Assembly (NCBI RefSeq): GCF_000447295.1
Contig: NZ_KE650771.1
Coordinates: 1,175,869-1,239,868 of the forward strand
Direction: 5' to 3'
Length of the DNA: 64,000 bases
Origin: Fischerella sp. PCC 9431
Lineage (GTDB): Bacteria; Cyanobacteriota; Cyanobacteriia; Cyanobacteriales; Nostocaceae
Shown in pieces: positions 54,001 to 61,277 of this stretch (position 1 is its first letter; each line of letters opens with the position of its first letter). A program made the position numbers and the translations under genes. Below the pieces are notes generated by a model, which saw only the letters and a program-made list of their open reading frames with translations, was not told the origin of the DNA and did no database searches.

Positions 54001-54002
54001 AT
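48069..54002 (-). CDS. Iterative type I PKS: (FabK/PfaD-like)x2-KS-AT-ACP-ACP
   Basis: A 1977-residue synthase. N-terminal tandem TIM-barrel nitronate-monooxygenase/enoyl-reductase-like domains (about 1-250 with GLVARGHESGGWVG, and 335-620 with GRECGGHVGP); KS about 695-1110 with active-site Cys in VDAACASSLAAL, EAHGTGTAAGD and GSVKTSIGHTKS; AT about 1235-1530 with FLFPGQASQYSG and GGHSFGEYAALH; a Pro/Gln-rich linker; then two ACPs each with ELGIDSIKRVEILGA. Tandem ACPs with this GIDSIKR motif and a PfaD-like reductase point to the PUFA-synthase/heterocyst-glycolipid (Hgl) class making long reduced acyl chains. The coupled KR follows. No DH, thioesterase or PPTase gene lies nearby, so the full pathway uses other loci. 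Which Hgl homologue it is cannot be settled here. Confidence 0.9.
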   Translation of the reverse strand: MSQFICLSTSPIDLAHTGIAVATTRAGGIGILDREFCHNPKQASDNLDRLLALINPSQSIGLRLSAVQIATSHALLTRLSNRPHWLIICGWHPKTLEKVLGSLPTGRSRQILLEITDVEQAQALNAHTQNINIDGLVARGHESGGWVGEDSAFILLQKLLNIQSRPIYVQGGIGIHTAAACRAAGAAGVVLDDQLWLMPESPLPQEWQRHLSNLNGQEAVVLGERLNAGCRVLSRPGFPVITNLQQIADQIEIKNDDSAASVQNWQQQVQPCIGWGEPGKLAWPIGQAVGLAATWRDRYRTIGKLIQALLQQSQEQLKIAQKLRPLDANAPLAVSHGTEYPIVQGPMTRVSDTAEFANAVSQGGGLPLLALALMRGSQVRSLLQKTQELLGNRPWGIGMLGFVSHTLRGEQIQAVKEFQPKFALIAGGRPDQAAHFEAQGIATYIHVPVPQLLKMFLEQGARRFVFEGRECGGHVGPLSSFVLWESMIATLLADIKPGKESEIHILFAGGIHDARSAAMISAMAAPLVERGMRIGVLMGTAYLFTQEAVSCGAIVPKFQEQALACNHTINLKTGPGHASRCVVTPFAHEFYTRRRKMLAAGNSSEEIKHTLENLTLGRLRIAAKGLQRTANGQMQTVGEAQQLTDGMYMIGQVATLRHQVCTVRELHQNVAEIGTHLLISAFVEQDVEEQNTTRPSDIAIIGIGTLLPQAQYPETFWNNILNKVDAITEIPAQRWDWRLYYDPDRNARDKVYSKWGGFLEDVPFDPLRFGIPPKSLKSIEPVQLLALETVRRALEDAGYESGNFDREHTSVILGAGGGIAELGQQYATRCEIPRIIGKTSPEVWDRLPEWTEESFPGLLLNVIAGRVANRFDFGGYNFTVDAACASSLAALDLAVKELESGRSNVAIAGGVDTFQSPFAYLCFSKTQTLSPRGKSRTFDKTADGITISEGLAVVVLKRLADAERDGDRIYGVIKAVASSSDGKGLGMTATLSAGQMRALKRAYKKAGFSPNTLGLYEAHGTGTAAGDQAELETVISILKENQTAPKSCAIGSVKTSIGHTKSTAGIAGVIKAVLALHHKVKPPHMNVDTPLDPIVDSQSPVYLPKEAQPWLAHPDYPRRAGVSAFGFGGTNFHAVLEEYQGNWQAVASGSQTWPCELFVFRGENRAGLIQTAKSLLTDLSHGAEPRLQDLAYNYAQRAQAQNNQAACLTIVAESLSKLRTDLEIAIAYLENRHSQTLPPHIQFGMADPQANQQIAFLFPGQASQYSGMVREIGLYFQEMRQTFELANCQLRQYFPKLLSEYVYPPNSYSEDAEKQNNQILMDTSIAQPAIGAVEAGFMDLAARLELKPVMVGGHSFGEYAALHAAGVLSREDFFNLAAIRGRVMAKACATSVGAMAAVQTSREDLLSHLGNCEKVVIANQNTPRQSVISGDKRVVQQVVDSLNAAGIKARMLPVSGAFHSPLVASAQAELAMRIATVAMNPPRIPVYANSTACPYSANLDEIRRQLTGHLLKPVEFFSQINSMYDDGARIFVELGPKNILTNLVGQILAQKEHTAVSLDGKAGELRGFLMALGILLVRGVHIKLTALFDGRDVKDLNLSELVELTQKPALPATTWLINGGSARPQNQTVGYTGKLPPLNEQTAAIASLSESAKSPVPSKKSEIPMNPSARPSTPNHAENVNHPSHFPVPANTPENQPAIGAGIFQAYQAYQETMRKFLAVQEQVMSQLLAATIPSNNPTSQPRQATPQPATPMQEVGVKQVPAPLSSTSTQSLSDRASLTQTLLQLVSDRTGYPIDMLGLDQDIEAELGIDSIKRVEILGAFNQVLPPGLADSVRQQMEQLTRVKSLNGIIDQILENLGTTASISTKSVSKLLNQAELTRTLLQLVSDRTGYPIDMLGLEQDLEAELGIDSIKRVEILGALQTTLPQSLAASVQTRMENLTRVKSLNGLVKQILAISTQENSLGKSLTQQLQASHVT

Positions 54003-54844
54003 GATATCTATGATTCAGAATGAGTAGGTACTGTTTGTTAGAGATAATACATTAGTTTTGATACTACTTATTTTTCAGTGTTCAAAATTAATTGGTATTA
54101 AAATGAGACAAAATATAGTGTTAAGAGAAAAACTTTTTCGTAGAAATGTTTAACCAAAAACTTTAATAATTTAAATAAAATATTTGAGGGTAAAGTATAT
54201 ACTATTACCTAAACTTATTTTTTAAAGTATGTGTGAATCTTTTAACTAAAAAAATACGGCTTTATCAAAAGGCTCGCTTTGGGCAAATTAAAAACTTTAC
54301 ACCAGGTAATGGCAAGTTCATTTATTTGAAGAAGACCCAAATACTCACAATGCTCAAATAACGGTGCAGCAAATCAAGGATGCATCTATCAGCATAGTCT
54401 TTGCATATCTTTATTTTTATTCACCAAATGTTTCCGGTTTTAGCTCCGCTATCGATGAACCCAGTACTGCTGGGTGTTTTTTTGCTAAAGAGTGATTAAG
54501 ATGTCTGGGCGATCGCTTTCTATACCTGTGCTACTGGCTGCATGTGGTGATCGAGTCTGGTGTAGGTTGCACTCTTTAAGCATTTTCCAGCGTTCAACAG
54601 CTTTGGCGGCGATCGCTTATCCAATAACATAATGTATTTGTAAATTTACAATAGTAGTTTGTTATTGAGTAGAATACACTCAAATTATGCGATCGCATCA
54701 AACATACTAATACTTGTCAGCTTGCTGAGATATTCGAGAGAAGTACACACCTCATTTTGGTCAAATTGCCATTCTATGAATCTGTCACAAGTTTGATTAG
54801 CATATAATTTTAGTAAAACTACCTTGAACAAGGGTTTGATAACT
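54003..54844. other. Long intergenic region upstream of the PKS operon
   Basis: 842 bp with no complete gene. It must contain the promoter of the PKS-KR unit near 54003-54150 and that of the membrane protein gene near 54750-54840. It also holds a plus-strand terminator (54459-54483) with no visible gene before it and a possible 43-codon minus-strand remnant (54485-54616: AIAAKAVERWKMLKECNLHQ and on) that opens at a HIP1 octamer just after a stop. The remnant is weak. Confidence 0.5.
54459..54483 (+). terminator. Orphan terminator
   Basis: ACCCAG-TACTG-CTGGGT stem followed by GTTTTTTT. No ORF precedes it on the plus strand, so it may end a small RNA starting somewhere in 54200-54450. Confidence 0.7.
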
Positions 54845-55564
54845 ATGCATAATGATTTAAAAGATTTAGAAATAAGTCTCCGTGAACTACAAAATTTAAC
54901 GAATCTACCTGTTAATGATGAGCTAGTAATTATTATTAACCCTATCAAGAAAAAACTCTATGATTTCATAGATAAAGCAAAGGGACCAGAAGGAGCTACT
55001 ACGATATTTATCGGTATTACTATATCATTCGTGGGCTATCTTACATTTGATGTGCTAGCTCAAAGTTTTATGAGTGAACTATTTATGCCATCTTGGCTTT
55101 TATTTATTCTGTTTATTGGTGTGAGTGCTGCTCTCACACAATTAATATTATATCTGATTTGGAAGCAAAAAAATAGATTAGTAAAAACTAAGATTACACC
55201 TTCCCTTCAGATGCTTTTGATGGATGTTGATAAATATAATTCTGTTATTAAAGCAATAGATATTAATGATCAAATAGAAGCAGTTGGTAATGTCGGAGTC
55301 ATGATCAAAGAAAGAAGTAAGGTTATAGAAGCATTACAACTCACGAAATCAGATCTAATCCGTGCTTTAAAGACAGAAAGAATTTTGCGAGAAAATCGCC
55401 ATTTTATTATTAGTAACTCGGAACTATTTATGAATAATTTAGCTGCATTAACAGCAATGCAAGTACCAGAACAAGCAAGTGAACATGGCAGGTTATTAAA
55501 CGAGGCTTTACAGATTGCCTTGGATGTTCAACATGAAATGAAACGTTTACAAAACCAGCATTAA
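54845..55564 (+). CDS. Membrane protein of unknown function with coiled-coil parts
   Basis: A 239-residue protein starting at MHNDLKDLEISLREL; an upstream in-frame TTG adding seven residues is less likely. Two TM helices (about 52-75, TTIFIGITISFVGYLTFDVL, and 86-107, WLLFILFIGVSAALTQLILY) lie between an N-terminal helical part and a long C-terminal helical part (KVIEALQLTKSDLIRALKTE, MAEIL-free, polar) that probably faces the cytosol. No catalytic motif. I do not recognise the family. Stand-alone gene between long non-coding stretches. Confidence 0.65.
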   Translation: MHNDLKDLEISLRELQNLTNLPVNDELVIIINPIKKKLYDFIDKAKGPEGATTIFIGITISFVGYLTFDVLAQSFMSELFMPSWLLFILFIGVSAALTQLILYLIWKQKNRLVKTKITPSLQMLLMDVDKYNSVIKAIDINDQIEAVGNVGVMIKERSKVIEALQLTKSDLIRALKTERILRENRHFIISNSELFMNNLAALTAMQVPEQASEHGRLLNEALQIALDVQHEMKRLQNQH

Positions 55565-56046
55565 ATTTTATACATTTAATCAAATCACTTCGTAACTACT
55601 GATACCTCATAACCCATTACTCAGTGTTAAATTTACTGCCAAAATATATCTGAGATTAGTGTTATTTTTTCAATATGTTTCTAATAAAAGACAATATATT
55701 CTGATGAAATGTAGGCAAACGAACTTATGCGTTTGTTCCAGTTTTTTTTTGTAATGAACAGTCCTATTTTCCTGTTTGTCTTATTGTTCTCTGTAGATGG
55801 AAATGAAGAACCTTGGATCGTTAGGGAGCATCTATGAAGAACAATGAAGGCGATCGCGGCAGTGGTAGATTTAATTGCTAACCAAATGAACCACAATCCA
55901 TCTAGGTATCCATGATGGTAAAGGTTATTGTTTGGGAAGTAATATGATTTATTTTGGCATTTTGGCAACAATTTGGATTGAATAAAAAGTACAGTAAGTG
56001 AGCAATCCGTTCTTGCACAAAATTAGCGCAAATTGCAAAATTTCCT

Positions 56047-56075
56047 CCCCTGGTTAGCCACAGGGGTATTTTATT
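56047..56075 (+). terminator. Terminator-like hairpin without a gene upstream
   Basis: CCCCTG-GTTAGCCA-CAGGGG followed by TATTTTATT. Confidence 0.6.
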
Positions 56076-56284
56076 GGGAATTTGACTATAATCAGAATTA
56101 CATTCTCAAACTCATATCAAAAATATAATCAATGGCAGTTAATTTTTTCAGATAGTATTTAAAGTAAAAATGATAAATCTTACACAAATACTCGGTTGTT
56201 TTTGGCATTTTGGCATATGTGGAGATTTAGAAGCGATTATTGTAGAGAAATCATAAATCAAGTGCAAGAGTGTCAAACTACAGG

Positions 56285-56317
56285 ATTCCCGGAATAACCT
56301 CCGGGAATTTTTATTTT
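56285..56317 (+). terminator. Strong orphan terminator
   Basis: Perfect 9-bp stem ATTCCCGGA / TCCGGGAAT with a 6-base loop and TTTTTATTTTT tail. No ORF of note lies between this and the terminator at 56047, so a ~200-nt RNA is possible. Confidence 0.75.
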
Positions 56318-56619
56318 TACCACATGAATATTATCTGGAAGATGGGTTTAAGGCTGTAGGGGTGTCGGGGTATAGGAAGATTGAAAAGCTTTGAAGCACG
56401 AGTACGGCGCTAGAAGCTTACGCTAACGGAGGAAACCTCTGCACCCTCCCTTGAAGTTGCAAAGCGTCTACAAACTTTTCGCAAAGTCAAAAATCGTTCG
56501 ACTGAGGCTCACGACGAAGTCTAAAATCCAAAATTGGATAACTGATGGCGTCTGCTAGGTAGCAGGTTTACTATAAAAAAGTGTGAACTAAAATAATTAA
56601 CTAGCGATCGCCTATCAGC

Positions 56620-57414
56620 ATGGAATGGAAAGAAATCTCTGGTAACTGGGTGTTGATTCCACCAAAACCTACAGGTATAGTTCATTTCCTTGGTGGTGCC
56701 TTTGTAGCTACAGCACCACACATCACTTACCGTTTGTTGTTGGAAAACATAGCAGATAAAGGCTTTGTGATTATTGCCACGCCGTTCGTAAATACTCTCG
56801 ATCATACAGCGATCGCAGAACTTGCCCTCCTCAACTTTGAACGTACCCTACTACGCTTAGAGGACAGAGAAATGCTGGGCAAAAAATACCTTCCTGTTTA
56901 CGGACTTGGACACAGCATGGGATGCAAGCTGCATTTACTGATTGGTAGTCTTTTTCAGGTAGAACGTGCTGGTAATATTCTTATCTCTTTCAACAATTAT
57001 GCTGCACGAGATGCAATTCCTTTGATAGAACAGCTTAATTCCACATTTTCTACATTTAACTTTAATCCTAATTTAGCAGTTGAATTTACCCCTTCACCCC
57101 TAGAAACCCAGCAACTCATACAGGAAAACTATAGTATCCGTCGAAACTTATTAGTTAAATTTGACAATGATACGATTGACCAATCAGCACCTTTAGCTAA
57201 ACTACTACAACAGCGCTTTGGAGAAATGGTAACAACACAAATACTTCAAGGAAATCACCTGACACCATTGGGACAAGACGTTAAATGGCAAACAGGTAAA
57301 GATTTCAACCCGTTGGATGCGATCGGACAATGGTTCAAACAAGAAGTATATCGTGACCTACAGCAGCTCAAGCGCACTATTGTTTTTTGGCTTAACCCAG
57401 TGTCACCGCTATAG
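56620..57414 (+). CDS. DUF1350 alpha/beta-hydrolase-like protein
   Basis: A 264-residue protein of the DUF1350 family of cyanobacteria and chloroplasts: WVLIPPKPTGIVHFLGGAFV, APHITYRLLLENIADKGFVI, and the nucleophile-elbow-like GLGHSMGCK (Ser99). The fold suggests an alpha/beta hydrolase (lipase or esterase type), but activity has not been defined for the family as far as I know. No signal peptide. The ATG follows a HIP1 octamer; no clear ribosome binding site. Confidence 0.88.
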   Translation: MEWKEISGNWVLIPPKPTGIVHFLGGAFVATAPHITYRLLLENIADKGFVIIATPFVNTLDHTAIAELALLNFERTLLRLEDREMLGKKYLPVYGLGHSMGCKLHLLIGSLFQVERAGNILISFNNYAARDAIPLIEQLNSTFSTFNFNPNLAVEFTPSPLETQQLIQENYSIRRNLLVKFDNDTIDQSAPLAKLLQQRFGEMVTTQILQGNHLTPLGQDVKWQTGKDFNPLDAIGQWFKQEVYRDLQQLKRTIVFWLNPVSPL

Positions 57415-57637
57415 TAAGGGGGATCGGGTATCAGGGATCAAGGATCGGGCATTGGGAATTGGGCATTGGGCATCGGGCATCGGGCATCGGGAAGATACTT
57501 AAAATAATTCCCCCCTGTCTCCCCTGTCTCCCCTGTCTCCCCTGTCCCCCTTGTCCCCCTTCCCTTGTCTCCCTTGTCTCCCTTGTCTCCCTTGTCCTCC
57601 TTGTCTCCCCAATCCCTGTCTATTGCTTTCTCAGCCT
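57415..57637. repeat. G-rich then C-rich heptamer repeats
   Basis: A run of GGGCATC/GGGCATT heptamers (about 57450-57492) is followed by CTTGTCTCCC/CTGTCTCCCC units (about 57520-57610). The two arms are partly complementary. A frame through this into the next gene (PCLPCLPCLP) is a repeat artefact, not part of that protein. Confidence 0.75.
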
Positions 57638-58774
57638 ATGTTTCAAATTCTAGTAATTGATGATGATCTAGCAGTTCAGATACTGCTGAAAAGAATGCTG
57701 GAAAGACAGGGTTATAAAGTTGTTGCTGTTAACAACGGTGAGGAAGGAATTAAACAGGCTGCTATTGGCAATCCTGCATTGATTATTTGTGATTGGATTA
57801 TGCCAGGAATGAGTGGACTAGAAGTTTGTCAGCACATCAAAGCAGATCCCAATTTATCCACTACATTTTTCATTTTGTTAACATCTCTTGATTCGATTGC
57901 CGATCGCGTTAAGGGTTTGGATGCTGGTGCTGATGATTTTATCACCAAGCCAGTCGAGCATAATGAATTACAAGCACGGGTGAGAGCAGGATTGCGTCTG
58001 CATCAACTAAGCCGAGATTTGCAAACTCAAAAGCTAATTTTAGAAACTGAACTGGCAGAAGCAGCTGAGTATGTGCGATCGCTGCTTCCTTCTCCCATGA
58101 CCAAACCGTTTAGTATTGATTTTTGCTTCATTCCCTCACGGCAATTGGGGGGTGATTGTTTAGATTATTATTGGCTTGATCATGATTGTCTAGCAATTTA
58201 TTTATTAGATACTGCCGGACATGGACTCAGAGCAACTCTGCCTTCAATTTCTGTACTCAATTTATTGCGATCGCGCGCTCTTAAAGGTCTGAATTATTAT
58301 CAACCAAGTGAGGTATTGAGAGCATTAAATGATACTTTTCAGATGAACTACCAAAATGATAAATACTTTACTATTTGGTACGGTGTTTATAATCGTGTGC
58401 AGCGTCGATTGATTTATTCTAGCGCAGGTCATCCACCTGCAATTTTATTATCTTCTACATCAAAAAACCCTGCTGAAGTTCAACTTTTGAGAACTCCTGG
58501 TATGCCGGTCGGAATGTTTCCCCAAGCAAAATATGCTGATGGTTTTTGCAATATAGAAAAAAACAGCACTCTTTATATTTTTAGTGACGGTGCTTACGAA
58601 ATCACCAAATCTGATGGTACACTTTGGGGTTTAGATGCGTTTATCAAAATGTTGGTTGGGTTACAGCATCCTCTAGGTTGCCAGGTTAACCAAATCATCC
58701 AGCAACTAATCGCTGTGAACCCACAAGAAGTTTTCGATGATGATTTATCTATACTACAAGTGAATTTTAATTAA
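57638..58774 (+). CDS. Response regulator with PP2C/RsbU-type phosphatase output
   Basis: A 378-residue protein starting at MFQILVIDDDLAVQ; longer upstream frames run through the repeat and are rejected. Receiver domain 1-125 with DDD, LIICDWIMPGMSGLE (phospho-Asp), LLTSLDS and FITKPVEH. Short coiled linker, then a SpoIIE/RsbU PP2C domain with GGDCLDYYWLD, LLDTAGHGLRA, SSAGHPPAILL and FSDGAYE. Phosphorylated receivers of this type activate the phosphatase, which removes phosphate from a STAS anti-anti-sigma protein. Such a STAS gene faces it, 71 bp away. Confidence 0.93.
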   Translation: MFQILVIDDDLAVQILLKRMLERQGYKVVAVNNGEEGIKQAAIGNPALIICDWIMPGMSGLEVCQHIKADPNLSTTFFILLTSLDSIADRVKGLDAGADDFITKPVEHNELQARVRAGLRLHQLSRDLQTQKLILETELAEAAEYVRSLLPSPMTKPFSIDFCFIPSRQLGGDCLDYYWLDHDCLAIYLLDTAGHGLRATLPSISVLNLLRSRALKGLNYYQPSEVLRALNDTFQMNYQNDKYFTIWYGVYNRVQRRLIYSSAGHPPAILLSSTSKNPAEVQLLRTPGMPVGMFPQAKYADGFCNIEKNSTLYIFSDGAYEITKSDGTLWGLDAFIKMLVGLQHPLGCQVNQIIQQLIAVNPQEVFDDDLSILQVNFN

Positions 58775-58845
58775 GTTGTTCCACTCAAAAAGTATAGATT
58801 AATTTTATTTAATTAAAAATTGTAATTACGAAACGAATTGATCAA

Positions 58846-59181
58846 TTAATTCAATTGTTCGTGACTATTAACATATTTATGAAATTCATCTTGGTTGGCA
58901 AAAATTTCAAAAATTTTGTCCATACCTGTGAGTTCAAATAGAATTCTAACCTGCTCGTTAATAGAACATAAAACTAACTTGGTATTAACTGCTTGTAAAG
59001 CTTTAAAAGCTAACACTAAAGCACCAAGACCAGAACTATCCATAAATGTCACATCTTTAAAATCAACTAATACAGTCTTTTCACCACTTTCTAGTCCTGT
59101 GGTAATTTTGTCGCGAAACTCCTGTGATTTAGTTGCATCTATAATTCCATCTACTTGAATAACTTTCACTGAATTACTCAT
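58846..59181 (-). CDS. STAS-domain anti-sigma-factor antagonist
   Basis: A 111-residue protein with the RsbV/SpoIIAA pattern: VIQVDGIIDATKSQEFRDKI, TVLVDFKDVTFMDSSGLGAL and VLCSINEQVRILFELTGMD. Ser49 or Ser50 in MDSSGLG is the expected phosphorylation site. Convergent with the RsbU-like phosphatase gene (stops 71 bp apart); the two probably form a phosphatase-substrate pair in a partner-switching pathway. The anti-sigma kinase is not in the window. Confidence 0.93.
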   Translation of the reverse strand: MSNSVKVIQVDGIIDATKSQEFRDKITTGLESGEKTVLVDFKDVTFMDSSGLGALVLAFKALQAVNTKLVLCSINEQVRILFELTGMDKIFEIFANQDEFHKYVNSHEQLN

Positions 59182-59397
59182 TATTTCCTACCATTAAAAT
59201 AATGTCCCAAATTTGGCATGATATTACCAAGTATAATTGCTAATATGTCTTTGTTATCATGTTCAAGTGTGATATTCAAAACAATATCTATAATTCTCTG
59301 CTGAAATTTATCTTTGTCCTATCTGGAATTTACGTTTTATCAGTGTTAGTATTTCCGAAATTTTCTACGTCTCAGCAGTAGGTATTTTTTTGTGATT

Positions 59398-60048
59398 TTA
59401 CGCAGGACTTACCTTGGCTCGATAAAGTAACTTGTCGCCTTGGCGATAACCAATGTAGCGTACCTTGACAATATCTCCTGGTTGTGCAGTACCATCTAGC
59501 AATTGATGTAACTGGGGATCATAGGGTACTTCTGAGCCAACAGATGCGATCGCTTCTATTCCCCAATCCTGCAAAAGTCTTTCGAGCGGTTTTTGTACCA
59601 ATGGAACAATATTGACAGCACTTAGCTGGGGATTTTCCCGTGCTTTTTGAGCTGCTGTCGGAAACTGCAATAATAAAGATTCCAGCAGTTGTAAACTTGA
59701 GCGCTGGAACTCCTGCTGTAAACTCAGACGCTGCTGTTGCAGCTGTAATTGCAGGCGATCGTACTCTGTTTTTAAGTCTGTGATTTGTTGTGCTAATTCC
59801 TCAGATGCGGCTTTCTTTGGTAATAATTCTTGCCCAGAAAAACTTGCCACTAATTCCTGTAATGATATCTGGAGTACCTGCGACAGCTTGAGCATAACAT
59901 CTACACGCATCTGCTCAACTCCCAACCGTCGCAGCCGCAAAATTTGTCGCTCTGAAACCCCAGCAGCACGACTGAGTGCTTTATAACTAGAAACACCTAC
60001 CCGTTGCATTAAATCTTGTAATTTTTGGGTGAAATCAATTTGGGGCAT
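59398..60048 (-). CDS. HTH-coiled coil-GrpE-like fusion protein
   Basis: A 216-residue protein. N-terminal Xre-like helix-turn-helix (about 8-68: VGVSSYKALSRAAGVSERQI, LRLRRLGVEQMRVDVMLKLS); long coiled coil (about 82-122, EELAQQITDLKTEYDRLQLQ); C-terminal part similar to the GrpE head (about 150-215: PLERLLQDWGIEAIASVGSE, GTAQPGDIVKVRYIGYRQGD, KLLYRAKV). GrpE is the nucleotide-exchange factor of DnaK; here the coiled coil and beta domain are kept and a DNA-binding-type domain is added. It may link DNA or regulatory binding to chaperone control. Upstream of its start lies only a repeat hairpin, and no ribosome binding site is obvious. Confidence 0.8.
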   Translation of the reverse strand: MPQIDFTQKLQDLMQRVGVSSYKALSRAAGVSERQILRLRRLGVEQMRVDVMLKLSQVLQISLQELVASFSGQELLPKKAASEELAQQITDLKTEYDRLQLQLQQQRLSLQQEFQRSSLQLLESLLLQFPTAAQKARENPQLSAVNIVPLVQKPLERLLQDWGIEAIASVGSEVPYDPQLHQLLDGTAQPGDIVKVRYIGYRQGDKLLYRAKVSPA

Positions 60049-60244
60049 TGGGGATCGGGAATAAGGGATCGGGGATTGGGGACAAGGGATCGGGGATCGG
60101 CGATTGGGGACAAGGAGGACAAGGAATTTTAGATTTTAGATTTGCGATGCGTGGATTCCAATCTAAAATCCAAAATCCAAAATTGTTTCCAATGCCCGAT
60201 CCCTTATCCCCAATCCCCAATCCCCGATCCCCGATCCCCGTTCC
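60049..60244. repeat. Long inverted heptamer-repeat hairpin
   Basis: The left arm is GGGGATC/GGGGATT/GGGGACA heptamers (60049-60120); the right arm is the complementary CCCCAAT/CCCCGAT run (60195-60243). The inside holds a second inverted pair, TTTTAGATTTTAGATT and AATCTAAAATCCAAAAT. The whole gap between dps and the HTH-GrpE gene is thus one foldback. The G-rich arm has G4-forming potential. Confidence 0.85.
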
Positions 60245-60724
60245 TCATTCTTCCAGTAAACTTCTCAACATCCAAGCTGTCTTTTCATGTACTTGCATCC
60301 GTTGAGTTAACAAGTCGGCTGTGGGTTCGTCGTTTACTTCTTCTACTATTGGAAAAATAGAGCGTGCAGTCCTGACGACAGCTTCTTGTCCTTCTACTAG
60401 TAGGCGAATCATGTCTGTGGCTTTGGGAACTCCAGAGGTTTCTGGTATAGAACTAAGTTTGACAAATTCGCTGTAGGTTCCTGGTGCAGGATAACCTAGC
60501 GCTCTAATTCTCTCAGCAATTAAATCAACTGCCAAGGCCAGTTCTGTATATTGCTGCTCAAACATTAGATGCAATGTTTGGAACATTGGCCCGGTGACGT
60601 TCCAATGAAAATTATGAGTTTTCAGATACAGGGTGTAGGTATCAGCTAGTAAACGAGACAACCCCTCAGCAATTTTTGCTCTGTTGGTTTCGTCAATACC
60701 GATGTTTACTGGTAGAGATTGCAT
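60245..60724 (-). CDS. Dps-family ferritin-like protein
   Basis: A 159-residue Dps/DpsA-like protein. The inter-subunit ferroxidase residues are all visible at the family spacing: His40 (HNFHWNV), His52 (LHLMFEQQ), Asp67 and Glu71 (VDLIAERI). It would store iron and consume H2O2 as a dodecamer, protecting DNA and photosystems. The N-terminus is short with few Lys, so DNA binding is not assured. A sulfiredoxin gene lies 100 bp upstream on the same strand, giving a peroxide-defence pair. Confidence 0.93.
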   Translation of the reverse strand: MQSLPVNIGIDETNRAKIAEGLSRLLADTYTLYLKTHNFHWNVTGPMFQTLHLMFEQQYTELALAVDLIAERIRALGYPAPGTYSEFVKLSSIPETSGVPKATDMIRLLVEGQEAVVRTARSIFPIVEEVNDEPTADLLTQRMQVHEKTAWMLRSLLEE

Positions 60725-60826
60725 AAGTTTTCTCCTAATTTAGTTACTGGTCATTAGTTATTGGTCATTTGTTAATGCCAGACTTAGACGCTGTAGCGGT
60801 TTCTCGTAGAGTAGGACAAATGACTA

Positions 60827-61090
60827 TTACGCTAAATGCTTCATCAGTACACTTTTGGGTGCTTTGCGGACTCTGGCTAATATTGTTTCTTTGCCTAAAC
60901 GTTGGCAAGCTTCATAACGATGACAGCCAGAAAAGCCATAAAATTGTCCATCCACTTCTATAACGTCTATTGGTTCTTGCTGTCCAATTTCACTAATTGA
61001 TTCCATTAAGGCTTGGACTTTGTTGGGATCGTTCTGGCGTGGCAAGGGTCGCCTGATCTGATTTAAAGGTATTTGTTGAACTCTTACCAT
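60827..61090 (-). CDS. srx: Sulfiredoxin
   Basis: An 87-residue ParB/Srx-fold protein with the diagnostic FSGCHR (catalytic Cys56 at 53-58) and IPLNQIRRPLPRQNDPNKVQ. It reduces overoxidised (sulfinic) 2-Cys peroxiredoxins using ATP. Same direction as dps, 102 bp upstream of it; some read-through may join them. Plain ParB-family alternatives are ruled out by the Cys motif and size. Confidence 0.92.
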   Translation of the reverse strand: MVRVQQIPLNQIRRPLPRQNDPNKVQALMESISEIGQQEPIDVIEVDGQFYGFSGCHRYEACQRLGKETILARVRKAPKSVLMKHLA

Positions 61091-61277
61091 ATCTTAAGTG
61101 TTTCTCAGTCATCTATATAAATCATAATCGTTATGACTTTAAGTTGCAACTATTTTGTTAAAAGAGTTTAAAATATAGCCAATATCAATAGCCAAATAAC
61201 CTCATAAAGCGACTACACTACAAGGGAAATTCGTCTTCTAAATTTATAAAGATGATACTGGCTGCGGATCTACTTAT

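Larger units (their letters stand above)
55565..56619. other. 1.06-kb region without protein genes but with two terminators
   Basis: No convincing ORF; a 96-codon minus-strand frame at 55681-55971 lacks a ribosome binding site and protein-like composition. Two plus-strand terminators (56047-56075 and 56285-56317) and a repeated TTTTGGCATTTTGGCA segment (about 55953 and 56202) suggest short transcripts. Bases 56390-56525 carry degenerate repeat sequence (GGCGCTAGAAGCTTACGCTA). The promoter of the DUF1350 gene lies at the end. Confidence 0.45.

Noticed and set aside
54824..54844. TTG start for the membrane protein
   Set aside because: The ATG at 54845 gives a more typical N-terminus; the upstream seven codons have no support.
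55681..55971. 96-codon minus-strand ORF
   Set aside because: Composition not protein-like, no ribosome binding site, crosses the repeat-containing region.
57551..57637. N-terminal extension PCLPCLPCLP of the RsbU-like regulator
   Set aside because: Encoded by the CTTGTCTCCC repeat; the receiver domain starts naturally at the ATG at 57638.
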